Shown here piece after piece: positions 38,612 through 48,415 of a stretch of DNA of 60,925 nucleotides. Under the pieces are notes generated by a model, which saw nothing but the letters and a program-made list of their open reading frames with translations, did not search any database and was not told the origin of the DNA. The stretch spans positions 1 to 60,925 of the forward strand of contig JAIETO010000003.1 in the NCBI GenBank assembly GCA_019745005.1, given 5' to 3'. The stretch's first letter is position 1. The number at the start of each line of letters is the position of its first letter. This stretch comes from Burkholderiaceae bacterium. Lineage in GTDB: Bacteria; Pseudomonadota; Gammaproteobacteria; Burkholderiales; Burkholderiaceae_D. The position numbers were made by a program, and so were the translations under genes.

Positions 38612-39985
38612 CTAAAAAAACGTAATGTCGGCATCCGGTTCAGCAGCCGATGAAGCGCTTTCATTGGCATTTTTGGGTGTCGCTGACCGTGTATTAGTGT
38701 GCCCAGCCCGTTGGTCATTCATCGTGTAGTAATTTTCCAATTCGCGCATCCAAGCCGCAACATCAATCACGTCTTTTTCGTCTTCAAGCGCGAGGAGCAA
38801 CTTGCTCATATCTCTGTCGAGTACGTCTAGCATTTGGCTTACGCGGTCTTGATACTGTAGGGTGATGAGCAGATTTTCCACGTCTTTGCGTATAACCTCT
38901 CCCTGGCTGCGCATTTTTTCTGCCGCTTCGCCGAGATTTTGCACGTGCCCAAGAACTTGTTTCACCACAGTGCCCGACTTATATAGCTGTGTGCGATCTT
39001 TTTCGTTTGCCCGCTGCGCCGTTTGCAGTGTAGTCTTGACGATTTCGGTGACTTGGTTGACGCGCTCGGTGATGGTTTTTCCCGTTTCGGCAGAGATGGC
39101 GGAGAGGCGCCGCACTTCGCTGGCAACCACCGCGAAACCTCGCCCATGTTCACCCGCACGTGCGGCTTCAATCGAGGCGTTAATGGCGAGCAAATTGGTT
39201 TGTGCCGCTATCACGCCAACACTATGTGCCATGTCTTTGAGATCTGCCGTAAAGTTTGCTAAGTTACCAATTGATTCGAGCAGGCTGCTTTTGCTGGCAA
39301 TCATTGATTCTAAATGCTCAATCACTGGCTGCAATTCTTCCTGACACATACGCAGCAAATTAATGGTTGTCATGTGTTGTTCTGATTCGCCTTCGCCCGT
39401 GCTGCTTCCAAAGCCCGCCTCATCAAATTGTTTGATAAGCGACGCGAAACTATCAATCAATTGGGCGACCGCGTCCTCAGTCTGTGTTTTTACTTGCAGT
39501 ACGTGGTGCTGCCAAACAGGGAGCACGGACTGCAAAAGGGGGCTTTGCAGATCGCTGGTGTGAGGGCTTTGTGCACCGGTAGTCGTTGGTTCAGTCGCAT
39601 TTGCGTTACTGCTTTGCTCACGAGAGGCACGCGTGAGGTCTGTTTCGAGATCGGTATTGCCCAGTTGAGGTTCGGCGTTGAAGCTATCAATGATGTCAAC
39701 CGCCGCGCCCGACCCTGTGGCGTTGAGCGATGCCCGTGCCGGTTGCGTAGAGACTTCTGTGACCTCGTCGTCTTCCTTCCTCTCTCTTAGTACTCGTAAG
39801 CGCAGCGACACACCCGTGGTCACTACGATCCCTAAAAAAGAAATCGCAGTGAGCCAAGAGAATTTAGAGAAAAGTGGCAGACTCGCTAAAACGACGATAA
39901 GGGCGGGTAGGACGAATGTGGACCGAATGACACCGGTTTGCTTAGTCACTTTGGTAAGGCGTAAAGGCAAATCGCTTGCGTGCAT
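38612..39985 (-). CDS. Methyl-accepting chemotaxis protein with membrane hairpin and no periplasmic sensor
   Basis: 457 residues from ATG 39985 behind AAGGA; the longer frame begins with TTG only. Two adjacent membrane helices ([42 protein letters not shown]) leave no periplasmic domain. A long variable cytoplasmic stretch follows (about 75-165), then the signalling domain with the tip [30 protein letters not shown]. The C-terminal part contains a helix run [31 protein letters not shown]. This architecture suggests a cytoplasmic or membrane-state signal or a partner-supplied input. First gene of the operon; transcribed from the gap 39986-40410. Confidence 0.92.
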   Translation of the reverse strand: MHASDLPLRLTKVTKQTGVIRSTFVLPALIVVLASLPLFSKFSWLTAISFLGIVVTTGVSLRLRVLRERKEDDEVTEVSTQPARASLNATGSGAAVDIIDSFNAEPQLGNTDLETDLTRASREQSSNANATEPTTTGAQSPHTSDLQSPLLQSVLPVWQHHVLQVKTQTEDAVAQLIDSFASLIKQFDEAGFGSSTGEGESEQHMTTINLLRMCQEELQPVIEHLESMIASKSSLLESIGNLANFTADLKDMAHSVGVIAAQTNLLAINASIEAARAGEHGRGFAVVASEVRRLSAISAETGKTITERVNQVTEIVKTTLQTAQRANEKDRTQLYKSGTVVKQVLGHVQNLGEAAEKMRSQGEVIRKDVENLLITLQYQDRVSQMLDVLDRDMSKLLLALEDEKDVIDVAAWMRELENYYTMNDQRAGHTNTRSATPKNANESASSAAEPDADITFF

Positions 39986-40410
39986 TATTGATCCTTGTAC
40001 GGTCAACTGCTTAATAAAACTTCACTTATTTTTTTTCCAAAAAAAATGCTGTGTCAGTTTTGTTGCTTTTTCGATTCGTGCTGAATTGTTTTAATTCCGG
40101 CTTACTTTTTTGCGTCGCTACATGAGCCGCCTATGGCTCAACGATTTTCGATATGAAACCCTAACAGGAAAGCAAATATACCCGATTTATACTGTAACCC
40201 ACGTCAAGCTTCTAGGAATTTTCTTGCATTTAACAATATTTGAAATCTCTGTGCGTGATGCTCGCTTACACTTCGTACATTGAACCTCTTGCGACAGTCT
40301 TGCTTTTTAATCTTGAGTCGTGGTTTCGCTTGCGCTTCGCTTAGGGTTTTTATTATCGTATAAAAAAATAATGAATCGTTTCTAAACTGATGATAGTCGG
40401 GAAAAGTCGA
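39986..40410. other. Divergent promoter region of the chemosensory operon and the stand-alone regulator
   Basis: About 425 bases, AT-rich. It must contain both promoters. The direct runs GAAACC and TTTCGATTCG are unremarkable. No gene and no repeat family member was recognised. Confidence 0.45.
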
Positions 40411-40821
40411 ATGAGCCAAATACGAAAAATTCGCGTCGTCATTATTGAAGACTTTGAAATGACGCGTACCTTGTTAAAAATCATACTTCGCGGTGATGAG
40501 TTCGAGGTGGTCGGCGAAGCGGGCGATGGTTTGGAAGGCGTACAGCTATGCCAGCAGTTGCAGCCGGACATGGTGTTCATCGATGTCATCATGCCCAAGT
40601 TGAACGGGCTCGATGCCTTGCCAGAAATTCGCGCAATTCTGCCACATGCCAACATCATTATGGTGACGGGCAACGAAGACGAGGATGTTGTCAGCAAGGC
40701 GATGCAATTGGGAGCAAACGCCTATATCGTCAAACCTTTCAACAGTGCTAGCGTATTGGAGACGATGCAGGTAGCACGCCAGAAGTTTATCTTGCGTAAC
40801 CCAGCCATGCGTGGTACGTGA
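40411..40821 (+). CDS. Stand-alone CheY-like response regulator
   Basis: 136 residues from ATG 40411 after GGGAAAAG; an in-frame ATG at 40390 has no ribosome site. Complete receiver: RVVIIEDFEMTRTLLKIILRG, phospho-Asp in DMVFIDVIMPKLNGLDAL, Thr in IIMVTGNE, Lys in AYIVKPFNSASVLETM. No output domain. It is divergent from the chemosensory operon and is a likely second regulator of the same system. Confidence 0.93.
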   Translation: MSQIRKIRVVIIEDFEMTRTLLKIILRGDEFEVVGEAGDGLEGVQLCQQLQPDMVFIDVIMPKLNGLDALPEIRAILPHANIIMVTGNEDEDVVSKAMQLGANAYIVKPFNSASVLETMQVARQKFILRNPAMRGT

Positions 40822-40920
40822 TGCCACCTTTAAAAATATAAAAAGTGGCAGTATGCCAAAAAATACCTGGTTTTGCGCTTTTAAATAAGGCGCTTCTAAA
40901 AAATACTATTGGCAGTATGT
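40822..40920. repeat. Extragenic repeat, GCGCTT-type, copy 6, with hairpins
   Basis: First a stem GCCACCTTT / AAAGTGGC right after the regulator stop, which may terminate transcription. Then GTATGCCAAAAAATA and the core TGCGCTTTTAAATAAGGCGC, ending AAAAAATACTATTGGCAGTATG. The outer GGCAGTATG segments are direct repeats 60 bases apart, so the copy may be composite. Confidence 0.65.
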
Positions 40921-40936
40921 GGTTTTATTGCTGTAA

Positions 40937-41407
40937 TTATGCGCCGCCTGCAAATCCATTTTGCCGCCACGCTTCATAAACCACGATGGCGACCGTATTC
41001 GACAAATTCAAACTGCGGTTGTCTGGGCGCATCGGCAGGCGTATGCGCTGTTGGGTTGGAAATGAGTTGCGCAGTTCAGTCGCCAAGCCTCGCGTTTCCG
41101 CGCCAAACACAAAATAGTCGCCGGGCACAAATTGGGCGGCGGCGAATGAAGAGGAGCCATGCGTGGTCATTGCAAACATGCGTTCGGGTGCTGGCGACTC
41201 AGCAAGTAAAAATGCTTGCCAATCCTTATGCACTTTCATGTTGGCGTATTCGTGGTAATCCAGTCCCGCGCGTTTCAGTTTGCTGTCCTCTAAAGGAAAT
41301 CCCAGGGGCTCGATCAAGTGAAGTTGCGCGCCAGTGTTGGCACAGAGGCGGATTATATTCCCCGTGTTAGGAGGGATTTCTGGTTCGACTAAAACGACAT
41401 TAAACAA
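40937..41407 (-). CDS. trmL: tRNA (cytidine(34)-2'-O)-methyltransferase TrmL
   Basis: 156 residues, SPOUT family. Methylates the ribose of nucleotide 34 in leucine tRNAs. Start by TTG at 41407: the canonical N-terminus (FNVVLVEPEIPPNTGNIIRLCANTG) begins there, AAAGGATAAG is correctly spaced before it, and no in-frame ATG exists nearby. The knot motifs PGDYFVFGAETRGLATELR and IRLPMRPDNRSLNLSNTVAIVVYEAWRQ are intact. comF is 18 bases upstream on the same strand. Confidence 0.95.
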   Translation of the reverse strand: MFNVVLVEPEIPPNTGNIIRLCANTGAQLHLIEPLGFPLEDSKLKRAGLDYHEYANMKVHKDWQAFLLAESPAPERMFAMTTHGSSSFAAAQFVPGDYFVFGAETRGLATELRNSFPTQQRIRLPMRPDNRSLNLSNTVAIVVYEAWRQNGFAGGA

Positions 41408-41425
41408 AACTTATCCTTTCGGTTT

Positions 41426-42226
41426 TTAATGGAGCGGTGTGCGTGCGACGACGAAATTGGTGATACGTTTGGCACCAAATCTCTTCAGTGTGCCGGCGAT
41501 TTCATCAAGCGTGGTGCCGGTGGTCATCACGTCGTCGACCACGCCTATGTGTCGATCTTTGACGGCATCCATCGCACTGCTGTCAACCGCGAAAGCGCGG
41601 CGTATATTTTTATGCCTTTGATCGGGATGCAAACTACTTTGTGCCAAGGTATGGCGTGTGCGCATCAGTAGACGTGGCATCAATTTCACACCGAGCTGCG
41701 CTGCAAACGGTTTGGCAATTTCTAGTGATTGATTAAAGCCTCGCTCAGATAAACGTTGTAGACTCAGTGGAACGGGGCAAATGAGCTCTGGCATGGGAAG
41801 CTCAATTTCGCGCAAAGCGGCATCGCGCAACGCGCTTGCGAGCACGGGCGCAAGTGCCAGTTGGTGTAGAAACTTTAAGGCGATCAGTAATTGGTCGTTT
41901 GGTGCCGCATATGTTGTCGCCACAACTGTCCGTTCGAATTGTGGGGGCGACTTCAGGCAAGCGCCACATCGTTGAGAGCCGTGATGCTGTTCCAGCTCAA
42001 TCGCGCAACAATGACAGCGTGCGCTGGTTGACTGAGTAAATTGGGAGTAACAGGCGTCGCAAATTGCTGACGCACCTTCGATACCACATAGCGCGCAGGG
42101 CGATGGAAGTGCGCTTAGCCCGCTGTTCTGTAAAATTCGCAATAATGTGTGGCGTAAATTTTGCATTGCTACGGTGTTTCTGGATATCCCTAATTGCTTG
42201 AACTGCGTCTCGTCAGTTGTATTCAC
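41426..42226 (-). CDS. comF: ComF family phosphoribosyltransferase-like protein
   Basis: 266 residues if started at GTG 42226, 246 from the ATG at 42166; neither has a convincing ribosome site, so the start is uncertain. A zinc-finger part with CxxC pairs (CALCGIEGASAICDAC, CHCCAIELEQHHGSQRCGAC) precedes a type I phosphoribosyltransferase fold with the PRPP loop IGVVDDVMTTGTTLDEIAGTL. ComF is needed for DNA uptake in competent species; outside those its role is unclear. It is divergent from bioC, the usual arrangement in this group. Confidence 0.9.
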   Translation of the reverse strand: MNTTDETQFKQLGISRNTVAMQNLRHTLLRILQNSGLSALPSPCALCGIEGASAICDACYSQFTQSTSARCHCCAIELEQHHGSQRCGACLKSPPQFERTVVATTYAAPNDQLLIALKFLHQLALAPVLASALRDAALREIELPMPELICPVPLSLQRLSERGFNQSLEIAKPFAAQLGVKLMPRLLMRTRHTLAQSSLHPDQRHKNIRRAFAVDSSAMDAVKDRHIGVVDDVMTTGTTLDEIAGTLKRFGAKRITNFVVARTPLH

Positions 42227-42517
42227 ATGCTCGTCGAACTTGTATTGCTGGTGACATTATTACATTGTGGTTCGTCTTGAAACAGCTCAAGCCCAGATTT
42301 CCTAGCAGGCGCGCTTGCGGTGCTACTTGTGTGCTGGCAGCGCATTTTCGATCATTTTTGCTGCTTTTCGTTGTCAATAGCTCGCTATTGACGCCTCATT
42401 CGCAACAAAACTGGCTCGAAAAATGTTCCGCCATCATCACAAATCCTAATGCAAAATCTGGGTTGAAAACAGTTGATAAATTTTTTGAAAGTTTCGTTCT
42501 CATGAAGTGTTGTTGCG
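42227..42517. other. Divergent comF-bioC intergenic region
   Basis: No BirA-type operator (TTGTAAAC inverted repeat) seen. AT-rich stretch before bioC. Nothing else recognised. Confidence 0.35.
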
Positions 42518-43426
42518 ATGGATAGCGCGCCGATCAAACTTGAGCGGGTGGTGAGTCTTTTCTCGACGCCAGAAAAAGTATCGACCTCGACTTTTTTACG
42601 ACGGGAGATCGCGCAACGCATGCGCGAAAAGCTAGAGCTGGTCAATATCGAGCCGTCCGCTGTGCTGGATGCGGGCTGTGGGGAGGGCGACGATTTTGCG
42701 CCACTGAGCGAACATTTTCCAAAAGCGCAAATCATTGGGCTGGATGCGGCTCCCGCCATGTTGCGTTTAGCTTCCCAGCGACAGCGAGAATTGGGTGGCG
42801 CATTGGATCGCTTGTTTGCGAAGTTTACGCGCAAATGGAACGGTGCCAATAAGCCGCCGCAGCTCATGTGCGCTGATTTTGCGAAAACGCCATTAGCTGA
42901 TGGCTCGGTTGATGTCGTGTGGTCAAATCTTGCGCTGCATTGGCATCCTCGTCCAGACGAGGTGTTTGCCGAATGGCACCGTATCTTGCGCAAAGATGGG
43001 TTGTTGATGTTTTCCTGCTTTGGACCCGACAGTTTGATCGAAGTGCGCAAGGCGTTTGCTGCCGTTGACGATCATCATCATTGTTTGCCTTTTGTTGACA
43101 TGCATGATTTTGGCGACATGTTGGTGAAGGCGGGGTTTTCCAGCCCTGTCATGGACATGGAGAAGCTGACGCTGACCTATGCAGACAGTGAGCAATTGTT
43201 GTCTGAGGTGCGCAGTTTGGGGGGCAATCCGCTTGATTCGCGCAGCCGAGGTTTGTTGGGGCGCGCTGGCTATCGTCGGCTAAAAAATGCCTTCGAAGCG
43301 CAACGCAATACCGAAAATCGCCTCCCGTTGACGATTGAAGTCATTTACGGCCACGCGTTCCGACCTACCGCGCGCAAACTCGGCAGCGGCGAGGCGATTG
43401 TGCGATTTGATCGCCCGAAAAAATAG
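42518..43426 (+). CDS. bioC: BioC-type malonyl-ACP O-methyltransferase
   Basis: 302 residues. SAM-dependent methyltransferase that methylates malonyl-ACP to start biotin synthesis. Motif I is AVLDAGCGEGDDFAPLSEHF, motif II IIGLDAAPAMLRLASQRQ, then SVDVVWSNLALHWHPRPDEVFAEWHRILRKDGLLMFSCFGPDSLIEVRKAF. This segment (SNLALHW, FSxFGPDSLxE) is characteristic of BioC. The end TARKLGSGEAIVRFDRPKK is normal. The rest of the bio pathway is not in the window. Confidence 0.88.
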   Translation: MDSAPIKLERVVSLFSTPEKVSTSTFLRREIAQRMREKLELVNIEPSAVLDAGCGEGDDFAPLSEHFPKAQIIGLDAAPAMLRLASQRQRELGGALDRLFAKFTRKWNGANKPPQLMCADFAKTPLADGSVDVVWSNLALHWHPRPDEVFAEWHRILRKDGLLMFSCFGPDSLIEVRKAFAAVDDHHHCLPFVDMHDFGDMLVKAGFSSPVMDMEKLTLTYADSEQLLSEVRSLGGNPLDSRSRGLLGRAGYRRLKNAFEAQRNTENRLPLTIEVIYGHAFRPTARKLGSGEAIVRFDRPKK

Positions 43427-43698
43427 ACCGCGTGGGGTAGGCGGTATTTTTTACCCCAAGCAAACAAAAATAGGTTTTCTTCGTCTGTCAAGCGTCGAAT
43501 TTGCTCGTTGCATATCAGTTGCTAATCACCCTTCTCGGCATCGGAAACAGTGCATTTTCCTTGATGCCCCACAGGTTTAAGCCTTATACTCTCGCAGTTG
43601 TGGAAGTTGCTTTGGCGCATCTAGGCACTTCTTTAAAGTAGGTTGGGTCACAACTGAGCCTAATCTTAAAAGAATATTTATTGGGTTTTGGGGAAATC

Positions 43699-44871
43699 AT
43701 GAAACAGGCAAAACGATTACATTCGTTCATGTTGGGCGCCTCGATGTTGGCAGCAAGTTTGCCGACTTGGGCGGTGGTAGATAGTGAAGGCGGTCCAGCA
43801 GTGCGCCAATTGAATTTGCAAACGCCTGCCACACAAATCGCAGCACAAATTTATTCTTTACATAATTTGATGCTGATTATTTGCTTGGTGATTTTCGTTG
43901 CCGTGTTTGGTGTGATGTTTTACTCCATCTTTAAACACCGCAAATCGGTCGGGCATAAACCAGCTACCTTTCATGAAAGTACAACTGTCGAGATTCTGTG
44001 GACGATTGTGCCTTTTATTATCGTCATTGCCATGGCGCTTCCCGCCACAAAAACTGTGGTTTCAATGAAGGATACCTCCAACGCTGACATCACCATTAAA
44101 GCAACGGGCATGCAGTGGAAATGGGGTTATGACTACCTCAAAGGAGAGGGCGAGGGGATTTCGTTCTTGTCAACTTTAAGCACGCCACGTACGCAAGTCG
44201 GTGCGCCCGGCGTTGCTCCAGTAGACGCGCGCGGCAATAATTATTTGATGGAAGTGGATAATCAGGTTGTCGTTCCAGTCAATAAAAAAGTGCGGATTAT
44301 TACTACGGCAAATGACGTGATTCACTCATGGTCTATCCCCGCTTTTGGTGTCAAACAAGATGCGATACCTGGATTTGTGCGCGATACCTGGTTTAAGGCT
44401 GAGCGTGTTGGTATTTATCGTGGTTTTTGCTCTGAACTTTGTGGCAAAGAGCATGCGTTCATGCCTATCGTGGTGAATGTAGTTTCCGACGCGGATTACA
44501 AAACTTGGGTCGATACCAAGAAGAAGGAAATGGCAGCGAAAGCTGATGACCCAAGCAAAGTGTGGACGGTCGATGAATCAAAACAGCGCGGGCAAAAAGT
44601 CTATGAAGCGAATTGCACCGTATGTCATCAAGCAAACGGTAAAGGTGTACCGGGTGCGTTCCCAGCGTTGGATGGTTCCGCATTGGTGAATGGGCCAAAA
44701 GAAGCGCAAATCAATATTTTGCTCAACGGTAAAAATGCGATGCCGGCATGGAAGGCGACGCTCTCAGATACGGAGATTGCCGCTGTTATCACCTATACAC
44801 GAAATAATTGGTCGAACAAGGCAGCAGAGAATATCGTGCAGCCTTCCGATGTCTTAGCTGCGCGTAAGTAA
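43699..44871 (+). CDS. coxB: Cytochrome c oxidase subunit II with fused cytochrome c domain
   Basis: 390 residues from ATG 43699 behind GGGGAAATC; the longer frame begins with TTG. Signal peptide, then two membrane helices ([25 protein letters not shown] and [19 protein letters not shown]). The CuA domain carries [17 protein letters not shown] and [12 protein letters not shown] with the two bridging Cys, His and Met. A C-terminal class I cytochrome c module has the haem site [19 protein letters not shown] and axial Met in [13 protein letters not shown]. This makes the enzyme caa3-type, receiving electrons through its own haem c. First gene of the oxidase cluster. Confidence 0.97.
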   Translation: MKQAKRLHSFMLGASMLAASLPTWAVVDSEGGPAVRQLNLQTPATQIAAQIYSLHNLMLIICLVIFVAVFGVMFYSIFKHRKSVGHKPATFHESTTVEILWTIVPFIIVIAMALPATKTVVSMKDTSNADITIKATGMQWKWGYDYLKGEGEGISFLSTLSTPRTQVGAPGVAPVDARGNNYLMEVDNQVVVPVNKKVRIITTANDVIHSWSIPAFGVKQDAIPGFVRDTWFKAERVGIYRGFCSELCGKEHAFMPIVVNVVSDADYKTWVDTKKKEMAAKADDPSKVWTVDESKQRGQKVYEANCTVCHQANGKGVPGAFPALDGSALVNGPKEAQINILLNGKNAMPAWKATLSDTEIAAVITYTRNNWSNKAAENIVQPSDVLAARK

Positions 44872-44888
44872 TTGAACAGGAGATTGAA

Positions 44889-46487
44889 ATGAGCACCACA
44901 ACAATCGATCACGCACATGATCACGCGCATGATGATCATGCTCACGAGATGCCTCACGGTTGGAGGCGTTACCTATACGCGACGAACCATAAAGATATCG
45001 GCAATCTTTATTTATGGTTCGCATTCACGATGTTGATGACGGGCGGCGTGATGGCTTTGATCATTCGCAGCGAGTTGTTTCAGCCAGGCTTACAGCTTGT
45101 GCAGCCAGAGTTTTTTAATCAACTCACGACGATGCATGGTCTGATCATGGTGTTTGGCGCCATCATGCCAGCGTTTGTGGGATTCGCGAACTGGATGATT
45201 CCTTTGCAAATCGGCGCGTCAGATATGGCGTTTGCGCGGATGAATAACTTCTCCTTTTGGCTCATGCCGCCAGCAGCAATATTGTTGATGGGTTCGTTTT
45301 GGGTGCCAGGCGGCGCGACCGCAGCGGGTTGGACTTTGTATGCGCCACTCTCAACACAAATGGGACCAGGTATGGATATGGCGATTTTCGCGATTCATAT
45401 CATGGGTGCGTCATCCATTATGGGTTCGATCAACATCATCACGACCATCTTGAACATGCGCGCTCCGGGCATGACCTTGATGAAAATGCCGATGTTTTGC
45501 TGGACTTGGTTGATCACTGCCTATTTGTTGATTGCGGTAATGCCCGTGTTGGCAGGCGCAATTACGATGACATTGACTGACAGACATTTTGGAACCTCAT
45601 TTTTCAATGCAGCAGGCGGTGGTGATCCAGTGATGTACCAGCATATTTTCTGGTTCTTCGGTCATCCAGAGGTATACATTATGATTCTGCCGGCGTTTGG
45701 AATCGTTTCACAAATTGTTCCCGCATTTGCACGTAAGCCGCTATTTGGTTATGCATCGATGGTCTATGCGACTGCCTCGATTGCGATCTTGTCGTTCATC
45801 GTTTGGGCGCATCACATGTTCACCACAGGTATGCCCGTCACGGCGCAATTGTTCTTTATGTACGCCACCATGCTGATTTCAGTACCAACTGGTGTGAAAG
45901 TGTTCAACTGGGTTGCGACCATGTGGAAAGGGTCAATGACTTTTGAAACGCCGATGTTGTTCGCGGTGGGCTTTATCTTCGTATTCACAATGGGTGGCTT
46001 CACTGGTTTGATTTTGGCCGTGACGCCTATCGATATTCAATTACAAGACACTTATTATGTGGTTGCCCACTTCCATTACGTTTTGGTTGCGGGTTCCTTG
46101 TTTGCCTTGTTTGCTGGCTTCTACTATTGGAGTCCGAAGTGGACAGGCTTCATGTACAACGAACTGCGCGGTAAGATCCATTTTTGGGGTTCGTTAATTT
46201 TCTTTAATATCACATTCTTCCCTATGCATTTCTTGGGCTTGGCCGGTATGCCTCGTCGTTACGCTGATTACCCAGCGCAATTCACCGACTTTAACCAAGT
46301 TGCGACGCTTGGCGCATTTGGTTTCGGTTTGATGCAAGTGTATTTCTTGGTGGCCGTTGTTTTGCCATGCATTAAGGGCGGTTTGGCTGCGCCAGCAAGG
46401 CCTTGGGAAGGTGCCGATGGCTTGGAGTGGACAGTACCAAGTCCTGCGCCTTTCCATACCTTTGAAGAACCACCAGAATTTAAATAA
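44889..46487 (+). CDS. ctaD: Cytochrome c oxidase subunit I
   Basis: 532 residues, twelve membrane helices. Binds haem a, haem a3 and CuB and pumps protons. Haem a ligand His in [14 protein letters not shown], the CuB His and crosslinked Tyr in [18 protein letters not shown], the HHMFTTGM pair, and the haem ligands in [14 protein letters not shown]. The glutamate of the D-channel is in GHPEVY. A His-rich N-terminus ([17 protein letters not shown]) could bind copper or other metals. AGGAGATTGAA precedes the ATG. It follows coxB by 17 bases. Confidence 0.97.
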   Translation: MSTTTIDHAHDHAHDDHAHEMPHGWRRYLYATNHKDIGNLYLWFAFTMLMTGGVMALIIRSELFQPGLQLVQPEFFNQLTTMHGLIMVFGAIMPAFVGFANWMIPLQIGASDMAFARMNNFSFWLMPPAAILLMGSFWVPGGATAAGWTLYAPLSTQMGPGMDMAIFAIHIMGASSIMGSINIITTILNMRAPGMTLMKMPMFCWTWLITAYLLIAVMPVLAGAITMTLTDRHFGTSFFNAAGGGDPVMYQHIFWFFGHPEVYIMILPAFGIVSQIVPAFARKPLFGYASMVYATASIAILSFIVWAHHMFTTGMPVTAQLFFMYATMLISVPTGVKVFNWVATMWKGSMTFETPMLFAVGFIFVFTMGGFTGLILAVTPIDIQLQDTYYVVAHFHYVLVAGSLFALFAGFYYWSPKWTGFMYNELRGKIHFWGSLIFFNITFFPMHFLGLAGMPRRYADYPAQFTDFNQVATLGAFGFGLMQVYFLVAVVLPCIKGGLAAPARPWEGADGLEWTVPSPAPFHTFEEPPEFK

Positions 46488-46531
46488 TTGTCAGTGGTTT
46501 TGACATCCGCGCCACAATAGATAAGCTGATT

Positions 46532-46639
46532 ATGAAGAATGAGAAAAAATCCAATAACACGCGAACGGCGCTGATTTTGTTTTCAGTGGCATTGGTTTTT
46601 TTCATTGGCGTTATTGTTAAACAAAGTTTGTTGCGCTGA
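46532..46639 (+). CDS. Cytochrome oxidase small assembly protein (35 residues)
   Basis: MKNEKKSNNTRTALILFSVA, then LVFFIGVIVKQSLLR and TGA: one basic N-terminal stretch and one membrane helix. Its size, topology and position between ctaD and ctaG match the tiny assembly protein found there in Burkholderiales. No strong ribosome site, though it ends 17 bases before ctaG. Too short for most gene finders. Confidence 0.75.
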   Translation: MKNEKKSNNTRTALILFSVALVFFIGVIVKQSLLR

Positions 46640-46656
46640 AGTGCTAGGGTTGATGC

Positions 46657-47244
46657 ATGTCTGTTGAGAAAACTAGCAATAATTCGCTCACCAAGCAGCT
46701 TAATGCGGTGATGTTCGGCAAATTGCTTGTCGTAGCAGTCGTTATGTTGGGTTTTGGCTATGCCTTGGTGCCAATTTACAAGCAAATTTGTGAATTGACG
46801 GGTGTCAATGTGTTGACCGTACAAAGCGAATTGGCCAAGCCGCCAAAGAACTCGCAGATCGATTTGAGTAGAGAGATCACGGTTGAATTTGATGCGAATA
46901 CGCAAGGGCCATGGCGCTTTCGCCCTGTCGTTTCTAGCCTCAAGGTACATCCCGGTGAGATGGCGCAAGTCGTGTACGAGGTTGTAAATAAGCAGGCGTT
47001 CAAAATGAACGCGCAAGCGATTCCAAGTTACGCGCCTCAGCAGGCTAGTCCTTACTTTAAGAAGGTTGAGTGCTTTTGTTTTAAGCAGCAAACCTTAGAG
47101 GCGAATGAAGCGCGGCAAATGCCGGTGATGTTCTTCATTGATCCTGCTTTACCTAAAGACGTGAAAACAATTACGCTTTCTTATACGTTTTTCCAGGTTG
47201 GCGTTCCCCAAAAATTAAGTGCTTTAGGTTCGCCGAATGGATAA
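46657..47244 (+). CDS. ctaG: Cytochrome c oxidase assembly protein CtaG (Cox11)
   Basis: 195 residues, one N-terminal membrane helix (VMFGKLLVVAVVMLGFGYALVPIYKQICELTGV) and a periplasmic immunoglobulin-like domain. It delivers copper to the CuB centre of subunit I. The copper-binding CFCF motif is present in KVECFCFKQQTLEANE, and MPVMFFIDPALPKDVKTITLSYTFF is typical of the end. It overlaps the next gene by eight bases. Confidence 0.96.
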   Translation: MSVEKTSNNSLTKQLNAVMFGKLLVVAVVMLGFGYALVPIYKQICELTGVNVLTVQSELAKPPKNSQIDLSREITVEFDANTQGPWRFRPVVSSLKVHPGEMAQVVYEVVNKQAFKMNAQAIPSYAPQQASPYFKKVECFCFKQQTLEANEARQMPVMFFIDPALPKDVKTITLSYTFFQVGVPQKLSALGSPNG

Positions 47245-47452
47245 GGAAATACCCGCAGCACAAAGGAAGTTGTCGTTTCTCGCAACATTGCGCGCCGTAT
47301 TTTGGTCATTCCTAGGAATTAGAAAAAAAAGCGACTACGAAAAAGATGCTGCGAAATTGAATCCTGTTCATGTAATTATCGCGGGTTTCATCGGCGCAGC
47401 AGTGTTTATTACTTCATTGATTTTGATCGTAAAGTACGTCGTCGGAAAATAG
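47237..47452 (+). CDS. DUF2970 domain membrane protein
   Basis: 71 residues: the DUF2970 domain (SFLATLRAVFWSFLGIRKKSDYEKDAAKLNPVHVIIAGFIGAAVFITSLILIVKYVVG), one membrane helix at the end. Standard occupant of this position in betaproteobacterial oxidase clusters; function unknown, assembly or stability is assumed. Overlaps ctaG by eight bases. Confidence 0.93.
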   Translation: MDKEIPAAQRKLSFLATLRAVFWSFLGIRKKSDYEKDAAKLNPVHVIIAGFIGAAVFITSLILIVKYVVGK

Positions 47453-47488
47453 CAGTTTTAGTTTACATATTGTATTTGGGAGATGGAG

Positions 47489-48349
47489 ATGAGTTCTCAT
47501 TCAGTAAAGGCACCTTATTATTTCGTGCCTGCAGCGTCTAAATGGCCCGTATTGGCTGGTTCATCCTTGCTACTCACGATGTTAGGTGCGTCTGCTTGGG
47601 TAAACAGTGTGCCTGGCGGTGCTTATCTGAATATGGCAGGCATCGTTTTTACGCTATTTGTTCTCTACAAGTGGTTTGGCGACGCGATATCTGAGTCTGA
47701 AGGTGGGCAATACAACGCGAGGGTGGACGTTTCCTTCCGTTGGAGTATGAGTTGGTTTATTTTTTCTGAAGTGATGTTCTTCGGCGCTTTTTTTGGCGCG
47801 CTCTTTTATGCTCGCAGCATTTCCATGCCTTGGTTGGCAGACTTGGATCACAAAGTTTTGTGGCCTGATTTCGCAGCGCAATGGGGCAACACTGGCCCCG
47901 CCGGAACGATCGAGTCATTTCAAACGATGACACCATTTCCGATTCCGACAATAAACACCGCCTTACTGCTAACGTCTGGGGTTACCTTGACGATTGCTCA
48001 CCACGCTCTCCGAGCCGGCGAGCGCGCAAAAACAGCGATTTGGTTGTTTGCAACGATACTCTTAGGCGCAGTGTTTATGGGTTTCCAAGCTTACGAATAT
48101 TATGAGGCGTACCAACATCTCAATTTGAAGTTAACTTCGGGTATTTACGGTTCGACCTTTTTCTTACTGACTGGCTTCCATGGTTTCCATGTCACTATGG
48201 GTGCGATCATGTTATCGGTTGTGTTGTATCGCGTGCTGAAAGGACACTTCACGCCTGAGCATCATTTTGCTTTTGAAGGTGCAGCTTGGTATTGGCACTT
48301 TGTTGACGTTGTTTGGCTTGGCTTGTACGTCGTGGTTTACTGGCTGTAA
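47489..48349 (+). CDS. ctaE: Cytochrome c oxidase subunit III
   Basis: 286 residues from ATG 47489, behind GGAGATGGAG; an ATG six bases upstream is possible. Seven membrane helices. Landmarks are RWSMSWFIFSEVMFFGAFFGALFYAR, TPFPIPTINTALLLTSGVTLTIAHHAL, STFFLLTGFHGFHVTMGAIML and AWYWHFVDVVWLGLYVVVYWL. Subunit III stabilises the proton-pumping core. Ends before a strong terminator, so the structural operon coxB to ctaE stops here. Confidence 0.97.
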   Translation: MSSHSVKAPYYFVPAASKWPVLAGSSLLLTMLGASAWVNSVPGGAYLNMAGIVFTLFVLYKWFGDAISESEGGQYNARVDVSFRWSMSWFIFSEVMFFGAFFGALFYARSISMPWLADLDHKVLWPDFAAQWGNTGPAGTIESFQTMTPFPIPTINTALLLTSGVTLTIAHHALRAGERAKTAIWLFATILLGAVFMGFQAYEYYEAYQHLNLKLTSGIYGSTFFLLTGFHGFHVTMGAIMLSVVLYRVLKGHFTPEHHFAFEGAAWYWHFVDVVWLGLYVVVYWL

Positions 48350-48368
48350 CTCGTTCTGTACCAAAAGA

Positions 48369-48394
48369 AAGCCGCACTGTGGTGCGGCTTTTTT
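48369..48394 (+). terminator. Rho-independent terminator after ctaE
   Basis: Stem GCCGCAC / GTGCGGC with loop TGTG, flanked by A's and a T-run; 20 bases past ctaE. A's on the left may let it also terminate the minus-strand gene that ends at 48416. Confidence 0.93.
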
Positions 48395-48415
48395 ATTGCG
48401 AACTTGTTACAGGCC

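Noticed and set aside
42227-42517. BirA operator before bioC
   Set aside because: No TTGTAAAC inverted repeat was found in the interval.
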